Below, one piece after another: positions 7,336-22,966 of a DNA stretch of 45,611 nucleotides (its first letter is position 1; each line of letters starts with the position of its first letter). The notes under the pieces were generated by a model, which did not search any database, was not told the origin of the DNA, and saw nothing but the letters and a program-made list of their open reading frames with translations. This DNA comes from Thiocapsa sp. (GTDB lineage: Bacteria; Pseudomonadota; Gammaproteobacteria; Chromatiales; Chromatiaceae), in the NCBI RefSeq assembly GCF_022340925.1, contig NZ_JAJDNA010000042.1, positions 1 to 45,611 on the forward strand. Reading direction: 5' to 3'. Position numbers and translations under genes: made by a program.

Positions 7336-8331
7336 GTGGATCGCGAGTTCGATCTGATCAGGCTGCTGGCCGACGGCGAGCTCCACTCGGGTGAGGCGAT
7401 CGCCGAGCGGCTGGGTATGACCCGAGCAGCGGTCTGGAAGGCGTTGCGGAGATCATGTGATCGACTGGGACTCCCACTGGAGTCCGTTCGTGGGCAGGGA
7501 TATCGGCTTCAGCGACCCGTTGAGCTGCTTGATCCGGAGCGGATTCTCCGGGATCTCTCGCCCCGGGGACGGCGTGCCATCGCACGCCTGGAGATCCACC
7601 GGCAGATCGACTCCACCAATCGCCACTTGATGGGCGAGGTTGCGGCAGGGGCGGCCTCTGCGACATGCTGTTTGGCCGAGCGCCAGACCGCCGGACGCGG
7701 TCGGCTCGGGCGTCCCTGGATCTCACCTTTCGGGGCGAATCTCTATCTGTCGGTACTCTGGCGCTCCTTCGCGGCTCCGGCGACGCTGGGCGGTTTCAGC
7801 CTGGCCGCTGGGGCCGTGGTGGCGGATGTGTTAAGGCGCGCCGGTGTCCGTGGGCTCGCGCTCAAATGGCCGAACGACCTGGTCTGGCGGCGGCGCAAGC
7901 TTGGCGGGATGCTCTTGGAGTTAGCTGGAGAGGCTCAAGGCCCCTGCGCCCTTGTTGTCGGAGTCGGGATCAATCTGCGCATGGCGCCCGAGCAAGGTCG
8001 GACCATCGATCAGCCCTGGGTCGACCTTCAGGAGGCGCTCGGTGGGACCGGCTTCAGTCGCAACGCCATTGCCGCGCGGGTCATCGATGCGCTGATCGAT
8101 GCCCTGACCCGGTTCGGCCACGAGGGACTCACGCCGTTCCTGCAGCTCTGGGAGGATTTCGATCTGTTCCGAGGCGAGCCCGTGACCCTGTTGCTGGGCG
8201 ACCGCGTGATCCGGGGCATCGCAACGGGGATCGCCCCGGATGGCGCCCTGCGACTCATGACGGCGGAAGGGGAGAGGCGCTTTCACGCTGGAGAGGTCAG
8301 CCTGAGACCGGATCGGTGGGACGAGTCATGA
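7336..8331 (+). CDS. birA: Bifunctional biotin-protein ligase / biotin operon repressor BirA
   Basis: Attaches biotin through biotinyl-5'-AMP to the carboxyl carrier of acetyl-CoA carboxylase. Its 331 residues include an N-terminal winged helix (AIAERLGMTRAAVWKAL, about 25-40), so it can also act as a biotin-sensing repressor. The adenylate loop GRGRLGRPW lies at 120-128, followed by SPFGANLYLSVLW and the LKWPNDLVW-RKLGGMLLEL block. The start is a GTG at 7336, 6 bases after the preceding gene. The stop overlaps the coaX start (ATGA). The birA-coaX order is common in gammaproteobacteria. Confidence 0.96.
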   Translation: MDREFDLIRLLADGELHSGEAIAERLGMTRAAVWKALRRSCDRLGLPLESVRGQGYRLQRPVELLDPERILRDLSPRGRRAIARLEIHRQIDSTNRHLMGEVAAGAASATCCLAERQTAGRGRLGRPWISPFGANLYLSVLWRSFAAPATLGGFSLAAGAVVADVLRRAGVRGLALKWPNDLVWRRRKLGGMLLELAGEAQGPCALVVGVGINLRMAPEQGRTIDQPWVDLQEALGGTGFSRNAIAARVIDALIDALTRFGHEGLTPFLQLWEDFDLFRGEPVTLLLGDRVIRGIATGIAPDGALRLMTAEGERRFHAGEVSLRPDRWDES

Positions 8332-9080
8332 TGCTGCTGCTCGACATCGGCAACACCAGCCTGCGCTGGGCGCTTTCCGACGGAGGACCTCCCGGGGAGA
8401 CCCGGGTTGTGCGTCACGGTGGCGCGGCTCCGCTTGATCTGTTGGCAGAATGGGAGCGGCTGGATGCGCCGGTGCGTGTCTTGGCCAGCAACGTGGGCGG
8501 TGCCGCGATCGCGTCCGCGATCTCCCGAGTGACTCGCGCCTATTGGCGCCGTGAGGTGGAATACATTCGCACGCGAGCAACCTTCGGCGCGCTGCGGATC
8601 GCCTACTCAGAACCGGAGCGGCTCGGAGTCGACCGCTGGCTCGCCCTGATCGCCGCCCATCGACTGCTCGGTGAGGCCGCCCTCATCTTGGACGCCGGCA
8701 CGGCGGCCACCTTCGACCTGTTGCTTGCCGATGGGCAGCACATTGGGGGCTTGATCCTCCCAGGGATCGAGATGATGCGAGCGAGTCTTCTCGCTGGCAC
8801 CCGCATCCCACGGATCGAGGCGGAGCCAACGGATGCGCCTTGGGCTGCAGACACCGGCCCGGCCGTCGCCGCAGGCAGCCTGCACGCGATCGCCGCGCTG
8901 GCAGACCGGCTCTATGATCGGCTCGCTTCAGAGGCGCGCTCCCAACCGAGACTGGTCCTCACCGGTGGGGATGCCCGGCGCCTGATCCCGGCGATAGATC
9001 GCCCATGCCGATGGATACCCGATCTGGTTCTGCGCGGGCTGGTCGAGGTCGCCGGTGGGGAAGGATCCACCGGGCAATGA
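8328..9080 (+). CDS. coaX: Type III pantothenate kinase CoaX
   Basis: Phosphorylates pantothenate, the first step of coenzyme A synthesis. Type III enzymes belong to the ASKHA fold and resist CoA feedback. The 250-residue product shows the phosphate-1 motif DIGNTSLRW at the N-terminus, GVDRWLALIAA in the middle, and LDAGTAATFDL with HIGGLILPG for phosphate and pantothenate binding, then VLTGGDA near the end. Two adjacent ATGs (8328 and 8331) are possible starts; the first overlaps the birA stop by 4 bases, so translation is probably coupled. The long open frame upstream in this phase is a shadow of birA. Confidence 0.95.
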   Translation: MMLLLDIGNTSLRWALSDGGPPGETRVVRHGGAAPLDLLAEWERLDAPVRVLASNVGGAAIASAISRVTRAYWRREVEYIRTRATFGALRIAYSEPERLGVDRWLALIAAHRLLGEAALILDAGTAATFDLLLADGQHIGGLILPGIEMMRASLLAGTRIPRIEAEPTDAPWAADTGPAVAAGSLHAIAALADRLYDRLASEARSQPRLVLTGGDARRLIPAIDRPCRWIPDLVLRGLVEVAGGEGSTGQ

Positions 9081-9165
9081 AGGGAGGTCGTGATACCCGG
9101 CGTGGCGCGCTGGGTGCGCCAAGCCACTGAAGGCTGCGGATCGAATGCCTCGATGCGGGACGAAT

Positions 9166-9242
9166 TGGTGCCCTCGACAGGATTTGAACCTGTGACCTAC
9201 CGCTTAGGAGGCGATCGCTCTATCCAACTGAGCTACGAGGGC
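9166..9242 (-). tRNA. tRNA-Arg (anticodon CCU)
   Basis: 77 bases on the minus strand fold as a cloverleaf: acceptor GCCCTCG/CGAGGGC, D stem GCTC/GAGC, anticodon stem ATCGC/GCGGT with loop CTCCTAA, and T arm ACAGG-TTCAAAT-CCTGT. The anticodon CCT reads AGG. The terminal CCA is encoded. Confidence 0.97.
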
Positions 9243-9612
9243 ATTGGCGAGGTGCGCGCCGCGTCATCTCAGCGGTCGCTCCCCGGACGGGCCTGAATGC
9301 GGTGATCCAGACCTCGCGCTGCCGGGTGCTGCGCCGGCATTGACGACCTCTGGGGCATGCATGCCAGGCGATAAGTTTACATCAGATCCTGGGTTCGATG
9401 AGGGTATCGGCTGCACCGAGCAGTGGATCCGCCCGCTGGTGGACTGATCGTCGAGATCGCACCCGCGGGCCCGCCGGTCGATCGCTCAGATCGCGTCCTC
9501 GAGGCTGTCCGGACATCGGTCGAGCGAGCGCCCCAGCTCTTGTAGCACCTCGTCTGGTATTTGTCAGCGAGCAAGAACGGCGAGACGAACCCTCGCCACT
9601 GACGCGGTTGGG
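9243..9612. other. Intergenic region between tRNA-Arg and the bchP-side genes
   Basis: 370 bases with no supported gene. The tRNA promoter must lie here on the minus strand, but no clear -35/-10 pair was found. A perfect 12-base palindrome GGCATGCATGCC sits at 9354-9365; its role is unknown. I see no att-like repeat of the tRNA 3' end. Confidence 0.45.
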
Positions 9613-9888
9613 TTAGTGCATCCAACGTACCGACACGTCGGCCAGATGCGCCAGCAGGGAGAGCATCAGCCAGAGGCCGACCCAGCCCCAGTCGGCGCCC
9701 ACCAGGGCCGCACGCACAGCCAGCAGCAGGAACACACCGGCGAGCAACATGCCAAACAGGTCGCGAGGCGCGACGCCCCTGCCGGTGAACCGGTGAACCA
9801 CGGTGAGGACGACGGCCTCGATCAGCACCAATCCGAGGATCAGGTCGATCAAGGCCCCGCTTGCAAAGAGCTCGGCCATGTCTGCCAT
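9613..9888 (-). CDS. Small hypothetical integral membrane protein
   Basis: A 91-residue hydrophobic protein with about three predicted membrane helices: LIDLILGLVLIEAVVLTVV near residues 13-31, DLFGMLLAGVFLLLAV around 43-58, and WVGLWLMLSLLAHLADV near the end. I do not recognise the family. It starts 30 bases after the bchP stop on the same strand, so it is probably the last gene of the ppsR-bchG-bchP transcript. A membrane partner in pigment or photosystem assembly is possible from context only. The ribosome site is weak, which leaves some doubt that it is a gene. Confidence 0.6.
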   Translation of the reverse strand: MADMAELFASGALIDLILGLVLIEAVVLTVVHRFTGRGVAPRDLFGMLLAGVFLLLAVRAALVGADWGWVGLWLMLSLLAHLADVSVRWMH

Positions 9889-9918
9889 GCTCAGCTGGGT
9901 GGCGGGCCCGGCGCCGCC

Positions 9919-11124
9919 TCAACGCGCGGAGACGACTCCCAGGAGGTGCGCCAGGTCCTTGAAGAAAATCCGCAGATGAGCGCCCGGTCGCGCGCGCACC
10001 AGGCGCTTGTTCATGTAGGCCTCCCAGGTGAGATACTGAACATCAGGGTCCTTGCAGATACTGACGAAACGCTCGCGACGTTTATCGCTCGCGTACCAGA
10101 AGTGCTGCATCATTCCCAGCACCCAGAACACCTTGCCGTGAGCCTTCATGAAGCGCTCGCGGGCGCCCTTCAGGGCACCTGGATCGCCTGTCGCGAGAAA
10201 CGTCTCGACCGCCTCTGCGGCGAGGCGCCCGCCGACCAGCGCGTAATAGATCCCCTCGCCGGAAGCAGGTGCCACAACCCCTGCGGCATCGCCCGCAAGC
10301 ACCAAGTCTCGCCCATCGTCCCAACGGCGCAGAGGCTTGAGCGGGATGGGCGCGCCTTCGCGGCGCAACGTCTCGGCCTCCTCGAGGCCGGCCCGACGGC
10401 GCAGCTCGGCGGTCGCTGAACGTAGTGAGAATCCTTCGACTGCAGTCCCCACCCCGACGCTGGTCGTCTCCCCATGGGGGAATACCCACCCGTAGAAATC
10501 GGGGGAGATGTCCCCCTGGTAGTACACGTCGCAGCGCGCGCCATCGAAGTCCGCAGCGCCACCGTTCGCCGGCGTGCGCACGATCTCATGATAGGCGGCG
10601 ACATACTTCATCTCCTCCGCCCCCGGGATGCATTGCCTCGCGACCGCCGAGTGCGCGCCATCTGCCCCGATGACGGCACGGGCGCGCACCCCCTCGGATT
10701 CGCTCCCGCTACGTCCGAGCCCTGGGCGATAGCGGATAACCGCGATGCCATCGGTGTCGCGCTCGACCTTCTCGAAAGTCCCGGTGCGCCGTTCGGCGCC
10801 GGCCTCTGCGGCGCGTTCTCTCAGCCACTCGTCGAAATGCTCGCGATCCACCATTCCGACATATCCGCCGTTGATGGGCATGTCGACCCGCTGGTCGGAA
10901 GGCGAGACCATGCGTGCGGAACTGACCTGATTTGCCAACATCGACTCTGGGATCGCGAACTCCCGCATCGCCTGCGGCGGGATTGCCCCACCGCAGGGCT
11001 TGATGCGCCCGCCCCGGTCGAGAAGGAGGACGCGATGACCGAGCCGGGAGAGGTCTGTGGCCGCGGTTGCGCCAGCCGGGCCGCCGCCGACCACGACCAC
11101 GTCGAAGGTGTCAAGGTGCGTCAT
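9919..11124 (-). CDS. bchP: Geranylgeranyl (bacterio)chlorophyll reductase BchP
   Basis: Reduces the geranylgeranyl tail of bacteriochlorophyll a to phytyl, the last step of the pathway, at the membrane. The 401-residue product begins with an FAD-binding Rossmann motif (VVVVGGGPAGATAATDLSRL), then DRGGRIKPCGG, a central VIGADGAHSAVAR block, and LVLAGDAAGVVAPASGEGI, all typical of BchP/ChlP. The frame is open further upstream, but the ATG at 11124 directly precedes the conserved start (MTHLDTFDVVVVGG). It lies downstream of bchG with a 226-bp gap. In Rhodobacter a pucC-like gene sits in that gap; none is found here. Confidence 0.96.
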   Translation of the reverse strand: MTHLDTFDVVVVGGGPAGATAATDLSRLGHRVLLLDRGGRIKPCGGAIPPQAMREFAIPESMLANQVSSARMVSPSDQRVDMPINGGYVGMVDREHFDEWLRERAAEAGAERRTGTFEKVERDTDGIAVIRYRPGLGRSGSESEGVRARAVIGADGAHSAVARQCIPGAEEMKYVAAYHEIVRTPANGGAADFDGARCDVYYQGDISPDFYGWVFPHGETTSVGVGTAVEGFSLRSATAELRRRAGLEEAETLRREGAPIPLKPLRRWDDGRDLVLAGDAAGVVAPASGEGIYYALVGGRLAAEAVETFLATGDPGALKGARERFMKAHGKVFWVLGMMQHFWYASDKRRERFVSICKDPDVQYLTWEAYMNKRLVRARPGAHLRIFFKDLAHLLGVVSAR

Positions 11125-11350
11125 TGGATACCTGCCTTGAGCTTGATATGCGACGCGTTTCGCCGCGATCCGCAAAATGGTGGTGAGGATCGATTCTGTC
11201 CGGCGCCGCGCCGGTCGGGGTCTTTGGCCTGGTCGATCTCCGCCGGTCGACGGTGGCGAACAGCCCCTCGGGTGAGACGTCTGTCCGCGGTGATCCGGGT
11301 GAGCGTCGGCTCCCCGGCGAAGGTCGCCCCCCGTCCCGGCAAGGCGAGGC

Positions 11351-12268
11351 TCAAGGCTGGAGTCCGCGAACGGCGAACGCGCTGACCATCATACCGATCA
11401 CGTAGACGCTGACGCCAAGCCCGCTGAACCAGGTCGCACGCTCCCGCGGACTGCGCAGGAAACGAATCATCAGGATCAACTGGATCAACAAAATGACACC
11501 GACGGCGCTCGCGTGGGCCGGTTTGCCCCACGCGAACAACAAAGCGATCACCAGCACCTGCGGCACCGCCATCACGAGGCTGGCCACACGAGCGGCCCCC
11601 TCGGCCCCGAGCTGAACCGGCAGAGAACGAACGTTCATCTGCTTGTCCCCCTCGATCGCCTTGAAGTCGTTCAGGGTCATAATGCCATGCGCGCCCAGAC
11701 TGTAAAGGGCTGCCAGCAGGAGGGTCCTCCAGTCCGGCATGGCGCCGCCGAGCATCACCGCGGCCCCGGTCACCCAGGCCAGCCCTTCGTAAGAGAAGCC
11801 GACGGCCAAGTTGCCCCACCAACCGTTTCCCTTCAGGCGGAGCGGGGGTGCACTGTAGGCCCAGGCGAGCACCATGCCGAGCAGGGCCGCACTGAATACC
11901 CAGGGGCCGAGCAGCCAGGCCAGGAGCAAAGAGACGGAGGTCCAGATCAGCGCCAGATAGAGTCCCCAGCGCCCGGGGATTCGACCGGACGGGATGGGTC
12001 GGCCTGGCTCGTTGATGGCATCGACGTGCCGATCGTACCAGTCGTTGACGACCTGGCTCGTCCCGCACATCAGGGGTCCGGCCAGCACGATGCCGGCAAC
12101 GCCAAGCCACCACTGTTGGAGGATGGGTGCGCCCGAGGATACGACGCCGCAACCGAATGCCCACATGGGCGGGAACCATGTGATCGGGTGGGATACCTCC
12201 AAGATCGCGGGCATCGATGGCCGGGCGGTCGACGCACCGGATAACGCGCTTCGATTCATGCCGCTCAC
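11351..12268 (-). CDS. bchG: Bacteriochlorophyll a synthase BchG
   Basis: A membrane prenyltransferase of the UbiA family that esterifies bacteriochlorophyllide a with geranylgeranyl diphosphate. The 305-residue protein has about eight hydrophobic helices and both Asp-rich motifs: VVNDWYDRHVDAINEPGRPI (first, Mg-diphosphate binding) and LNDFKAIEGDKQMN (second). The GTG start at 12268 overlaps the ppsR stop by 4 bases (GTGA), indicating translational coupling; an internal ATG three codons later is an alternative. The order ppsR-bchG-bchP matches other purple bacteria. Confidence 0.95.
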   Translation of the reverse strand: MSGMNRSALSGASTARPSMPAILEVSHPITWFPPMWAFGCGVVSSGAPILQQWWLGVAGIVLAGPLMCGTSQVVNDWYDRHVDAINEPGRPIPSGRIPGRWGLYLALIWTSVSLLLAWLLGPWVFSAALLGMVLAWAYSAPPLRLKGNGWWGNLAVGFSYEGLAWVTGAAVMLGGAMPDWRTLLLAALYSLGAHGIMTLNDFKAIEGDKQMNVRSLPVQLGAEGAARVASLVMAVPQVLVIALLFAWGKPAHASAVGVILLIQLILMIRFLRSPRERATWFSGLGVSVYVIGMMVSAFAVRGLQP

Positions 12269-13710
12269 TTGTTGTCTGACGCCGATGCACCGGCTGATTG
12301 ATCGGTAATACCGTAGCGGTCGATTTTGACGTATAGGCTTTGGCGGCTCAAGCCCAGCAGCTCCGCCGCAGAGGCTCGATTATCGCCCGTCAGCTTGAGT
12401 GCTGCCTCGATACAAAGCCGCTCGATGGTGTCGGTCGACTCTCGCACGAGCTCCTTGAGCGGAACCCGCCCGACCCGGTCCGTGAGCTGGTCAAGCCATC
12501 GCGGCTGCTCGGGGCCAGAGGGTTGTTCGGCGTTGAGTCGGCGGCCGACGTCTCGGATGAAAAAACCGAAGTATGGGCGCTCGCCGTTGCGGACCGCCGC
12601 GGCCGAGATCTCGATGTCGGTGGTGGACCCGTACTCGCCGCGCAGCGTCGTCGCGAAGAGTCGAACCGTATCATGCTGACGCAGGTTTGCCATCAGGACA
12701 TTGAGGTCGACCCCCGGGCGGCCGAGCCAGCGGTCGAGTGACTCGCCTCTGGCCTGCTGCTCGGTCGCGACCTCGGTCAGGGCGAGAAAGGTGTTGTTGG
12801 CGCTGAGGACCCGCCCGTCGGCATCGGTGATGACAACACAGTCGGGCGCATTCTCCAAGACCCGCAGATAACGCGCCCGGTTCTCGGGCAGGGCCGCCGC
12901 CGAGACATCAGCGAGCAGCGGCGAGAGGCGCACCAGGAGGAACGACAGGTTCTCCTGGCGGAGCAGCGAGGCTGACACCAGGAACTCCTGAAGGCCGTCG
13001 GCTAGTCGAGCCCGCACGTCGTCGGCCCGACCGGCGGCGCGCACACCCGCCAGCAGACCGTTGATCGCCTGCGTGCTGTCCGAGTCGAACCCCTCCGGGA
13101 AAGGTCGGCCGATGACCCGGCTCGGCGACTCGCCGAGCAGCTGGCCCGCCGCCGGGTTTGCTTCCACAACCCGTTGCGTCGGCGCATCGATGATGAGGAT
13201 CGCTTCGGAGACCATCCGGAATAGGAGCCTGTACCGTGTCTCAACCTGACGGAAGCGCCAGTAATCGCGCTCCAAGGCCTGCTGAGCGTCGACCAGCTGC
13301 TGTTGCAGCGCGGCCATTCCCTGCAGATTGCGCCCCAGCGCCACGATGCGGGTCCCGATGCAAACTGCCCGGTATTGGATTGTGACATCGGTGCCGCGGA
13401 CGGATGGATGGCTCACCTGTCGCCAACGCGTGACGTGGCGGCCGCGCGCCTCCCTCAGGAGGTCCTCAAGGTTTGCCCGGCTCTCGGGGAGCGCGGTGGC
13501 GAGCCAGCTTTGCCCGATCCAGTCGTTGCAGAGCTCGGTGGACAGCTCCTCGCTGCCGTAGGCCATGTCGCGCACGGTTCCCGTCTGATCGACCACGACA
13601 GCGATGTCGGTCGCGCCTTCGATCAGCGCCGCGGCCGTCTCGGCATCGAGGACACCGAGTGATTCATTCGGGGCTCTGAACGGACTCACGGCGACCAGAC
13701 CCTCCACCAT
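12265..13710 (-). CDS. ppsR: PpsR/CrtJ photosynthesis gene repressor
   Basis: A redox- and light-responsive repressor of bch, crt and puc genes under oxygen in purple bacteria. The protein of about 480 residues begins with an N-terminal PAS-like region (SLGVLDAETAAALIEGATDI), a Q-rich helical linker (GMAALQQQLVDAQQAL), then two PAS domains (the first around EAILIIDAPTQRVVEANPAA, the second around APDCVVITDADGRVL). It ends in a Fis-type helix-turn-helix (NRASAAELLGLSRQSLYVKI). Cysteines occur in the second PAS (APDCVV) and just before the HTH (RLCIEAAL), the places of the known redox cysteines. The start is uncertain: ATG 13710 is used; GTG 13689, with GGAGG upstream, is also possible, and the frame is open to 13800. 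Confidence 0.93.
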   Translation of the reverse strand: MVEGLVAVSPFRAPNESLGVLDAETAAALIEGATDIAVVVDQTGTVRDMAYGSEELSTELCNDWIGQSWLATALPESRANLEDLLREARGRHVTRWRQVSHPSVRGTDVTIQYRAVCIGTRIVALGRNLQGMAALQQQLVDAQQALERDYWRFRQVETRYRLLFRMVSEAILIIDAPTQRVVEANPAAGQLLGESPSRVIGRPFPEGFDSDSTQAINGLLAGVRAAGRADDVRARLADGLQEFLVSASLLRQENLSFLLVRLSPLLADVSAAALPENRARYLRVLENAPDCVVITDADGRVLSANNTFLALTEVATEQQARGESLDRWLGRPGVDLNVLMANLRQHDTVRLFATTLRGEYGSTTDIEISAAAVRNGERPYFGFFIRDVGRRLNAEQPSGPEQPRWLDQLTDRVGRVPLKELVRESTDTIERLCIEAALKLTGDNRASAAELLGLSRQSLYVKIDRYGITDQSAGASASDNK

Positions 13711-14151
13711 CTCTGTGCGTGCCCAGTCGACCCATCGGTGGGGTCGGCGGCGGCCTGGCTCGCAGGGACGATCCCCGGGCCTCGACATGGCTTTCGGCAT
13801 GCCGCTAACTCAACACCGTGCGGTATCGGTAGTGAGCACTCGACCCGGCTTCCGGCTGTCGCCGGATCCGTGTCGATCTGGTGATCGTTCTCTAGTCCCG
13901 AGAGATATACCGCTCGCGCTGCTTGGGGTCGAATGTCGTCAACGAAACCACGCCGACACGCTTGGTGCGGGCTACGGAGCCGACCCGCGAGGGATCGCCG
14001 CAGTCCCGCCATCTTGCGGGGCCCGAGCGGGGATGGGATGCGACGGCCGGCAGACGCCCTCGATTAGAGCGCCTCCGGCCTGATCGCATCGAGAGGCACC
14101 AGTCCAACGTACTTCGGGCTCGCTACCCTATTGTGGTACCTGGCGCAGGGT

Positions 14152-14169
14152 TGTCAAGTCAGGTTTACG
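14152..14169 (+). promoter_or_regulatory. Candidate PpsR/CrtJ operator (imperfect)
   Basis: TGT-N12-ACG (TGTCAAGTCAGGTTTACG) differs by one base from the TGT-N12-ACA consensus bound by PpsR/CrtJ. It ends 10 bases before the -35 of the putative bchF promoter. A single imperfect site is weak evidence; these repressors usually bind two neighbouring sites. Confidence 0.35.
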
Positions 14170-14179
14170 TAAAGTTTGG

Positions 14180-16054
<1,875 letters not shown>

Positions 16055-16058
16055 CGTC

Positions 16059-17610
16059 ATGCAGCTCACGCTCTGGACATACGAGGGTCCACCGCATATC
16101 GGCGCGATGCGTGTCGCCGCATCCATGCAGGGGGTCCATTTGGTCCTGCATGCGCCCCAAGGCGACACCTACGCCGATCTGCTCTTCACCATGATCGAGC
16201 GGCGTGACCGGCGTCCCCCCGTGACCTATACAACCTTCCAGGCGCGCGAGCTCGGCGGGGATACCGCGCAGTTGGTGAAGGCCAGCGTCACCGAGGCCTA
16301 TGAGCGGTTCTCGCCTCGCGTGCTCCTCGTCGGCGAGGCCTGCACGGCCGAGTTGATCCAAGACCAAGCGGGTGCGCTGGCGCGCGGCATGGGTCTGCCC
16401 ATCCCGGTGCTGCCACTGGAGTTGCCGGCCTATGTGCGCAAGGAGGGTTGGGGCGCCAACGAGACCTTTTATCAGCTGATCCGGGGCCTCCTCAAGCCTC
16501 GGGTCCCAGACGCGGGACGTCGGCCTGAGCCGAGGCCGGCCGAGCGACGTCCTCGGGCCAACCTGCTTGGCCCGACCGCGCTGGGTTTCCGCTGCCGCGA
16601 CGATGTCACGGAGGTCTCCCGGCTTCTTGCCTCGGTCGGTGTCGATGTCCATGTGGTCGCGCCGCTGGGGGCCAGCCCTGAGGATTTGCTCCGGATCCCC
16701 GAGGCGGATTTCAATGTCTGCCTGTATCCCGAGACGGCCGATCAGGCCTGTCACTGGCTGGAACGCATGTTCGGACAGCCGACCGTCAAGACGGTGCCGA
16801 TCGGGATCGGTGCGACCCGGGATTTCCTGCAAGAGGTCGGGCGCGTCGCTGAGATCGACGTGGGGGATGCCAAGGCCGCGAATTGGTCTAGAATGCCTTG
16901 GTACTCGCGATCCGTCGACTCGACCTACCTCACCGGAAAGCGCGTGTTCATCTTCGCGGATGCGACCCACGCCGCCGCTGCGGCCCGCATCTGCGCGGAG
17001 GAGCTGGGTTTCACGGTGGTCGGCGTGGGCACCTATGCGCGCGAGTTCGCCCGCGACGTTCGGGCGTGCGCACACCGCTACGGCGTCGAGCCGTTGATCA
17101 CGGATGACTACCTGGAAGTCGAGGCCCGAGCGTCGGAGCTTCAGCCCGAGTTGATGCTCGGCACCCAGATGGAACGGCACATCGCCAAGCGGCTGGGCAT
17201 CCCGTGTGCCGTGATCTCGGCACCGGTGCACGTGCAGGACTTTCCGGCTCGCTATGCGCCACAGATGGGGTTCGAAGGTGCCAATGTGCTTTTCGACACC
17301 TGGGTCCATCCGCTGATGATGGGGCTCGAGGAGCACCTGATCACCATGTTTCGGGAGGACTTCGAGTTCCATGACGCGGCGATGCCGTCGCATCTCGGCC
17401 CGCGGCCGGCTGCCGGTCGGTCGGCCGGGGCTGCACTTGAACCGGTGGACGCGCAGGCTCAGGCTGGCGCTTCCGCCACGATTTGGGCACCGGAAGCCGA
17501 GCAGGAGCTGAAGAAGATCCCGTTCTTCGTGCGCGGCAAGGCGCGTCGCAATACCGAGCGCTTCGCAGAGGAGCAGGGGATCCAGACGATTACTGTGGAG
17601 ACGCTCTACG

Positions 17611-17636
<26 letters not shown>
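16059..17636 (+). CDS. bchB: Dark-operative protochlorophyllide reductase subunit B
   Basis: Partner of BchN in the NB protein of the nitrogenase-like reductase. The 525-residue length is normal. Asp36 (HAPQGD), the unusual carboxylate ligand of the NB cluster, is in place after the conserved [20 protein letters not shown] start. Other family blocks are [30 protein letters not shown] and [12 protein letters not shown], and the C-terminal region [20 protein letters not shown] with NTERFA forms the mobile domain near the substrate. It starts 4 bases after the bchN stop; its last 26 bases overlap bchH. Confidence 0.97.
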
Positions 17637-22264
<4,628 letters not shown>

Positions 22265-22265
<1 letters not shown>

Positions 22266-22966
22266 TGGCTAACGGGTCGTATCAGGAGCGCCGCTCGCAG
22301 ATCGAAACCTATTTCGATCGCACTGCTGCCGACGCCTGGACCAAGCTTACCTCCGACGCCAAGGTCAGCCGGATTCGGGCGACCGTGCGCGCGGGCCGCG
22401 AGGAGATGCGTGCGACCCTTCTCGATTGGTTGCCGTCCGATCTCTCGGGCAAGCGCCTGCTCGACGCCGGGTGCGGGACCGGGGCCTTGGCCTTGGAGGC
22501 GGCGTGGCGTGGCGCCGAGGTCCTTGCGATCGATGTGGCACCGACCCTGATCGAGATCGCGCGCGAACGCACGCCGGCGAACTTGGGTCCCGGGTCGGTG
22601 CGGTTCGAGGCCGGCGACATGCTCGATCCGGCCCATGGCCGATTCGACCACGTGGTCGCCATGGATTCGTTGATCCACTACGTCCCCTCGGATGTCGTGA
22701 GGGTGCTTGCCGAGTTGGCCGGGCGAGCCAGCCACTCGATCCTGTTCACCTTCGCGCCAAGGACGGCTGCCCTTGCGCTGATGCACGGCGTCGGCCGGTT
22801 CTTTCCGCGGGGCAACCGTGCGCCCGCAATCGAGCCGGTTTCCGGCCATGCCTTGCGAGAGCTGATTGCGGCAGAGCCGCGCCTCGCAGGCTGGCAGACG
22901 CGGCGGACGAAACGGATCGCGGTTGGTTTTTATACGTCGCAGGCACTGGAGTTGGTGCCGTTATGA
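22265..22966 (+). CDS. bchM: Mg-protoporphyrin IX O-methyltransferase BchM
   Basis: Methylates the C13 propionate of Mg-protoporphyrin IX with SAM, the step before ring-E cyclisation. The 233-residue protein has the SAM-binding motif LLDAGCGTGALALEAA near residues 62-77, the N-terminal YFDRTAADAWTKLTSDAKVS signature of BchM/ChlM, and an IDVAPTLIEIARER acidic loop. The ATG at 22265 shares its A with the bchL stop (TGATG). The stop at 22964-22966 overlaps an ATG that begins the lhaA remnant. Confidence 0.96.

Noticed and set aside
11125..11350. Possible pucC-like remnant between bchG and bchP
   Set aside because: None of the three minus-strand frames I translated resembles a PucC C-terminus.
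13801..14107. Short open frames between ppsR and bchF as an aerR gene or remnant
   Set aside because: No B12-binding or AerR-like sequence; products look like non-coding GC-rich translation.
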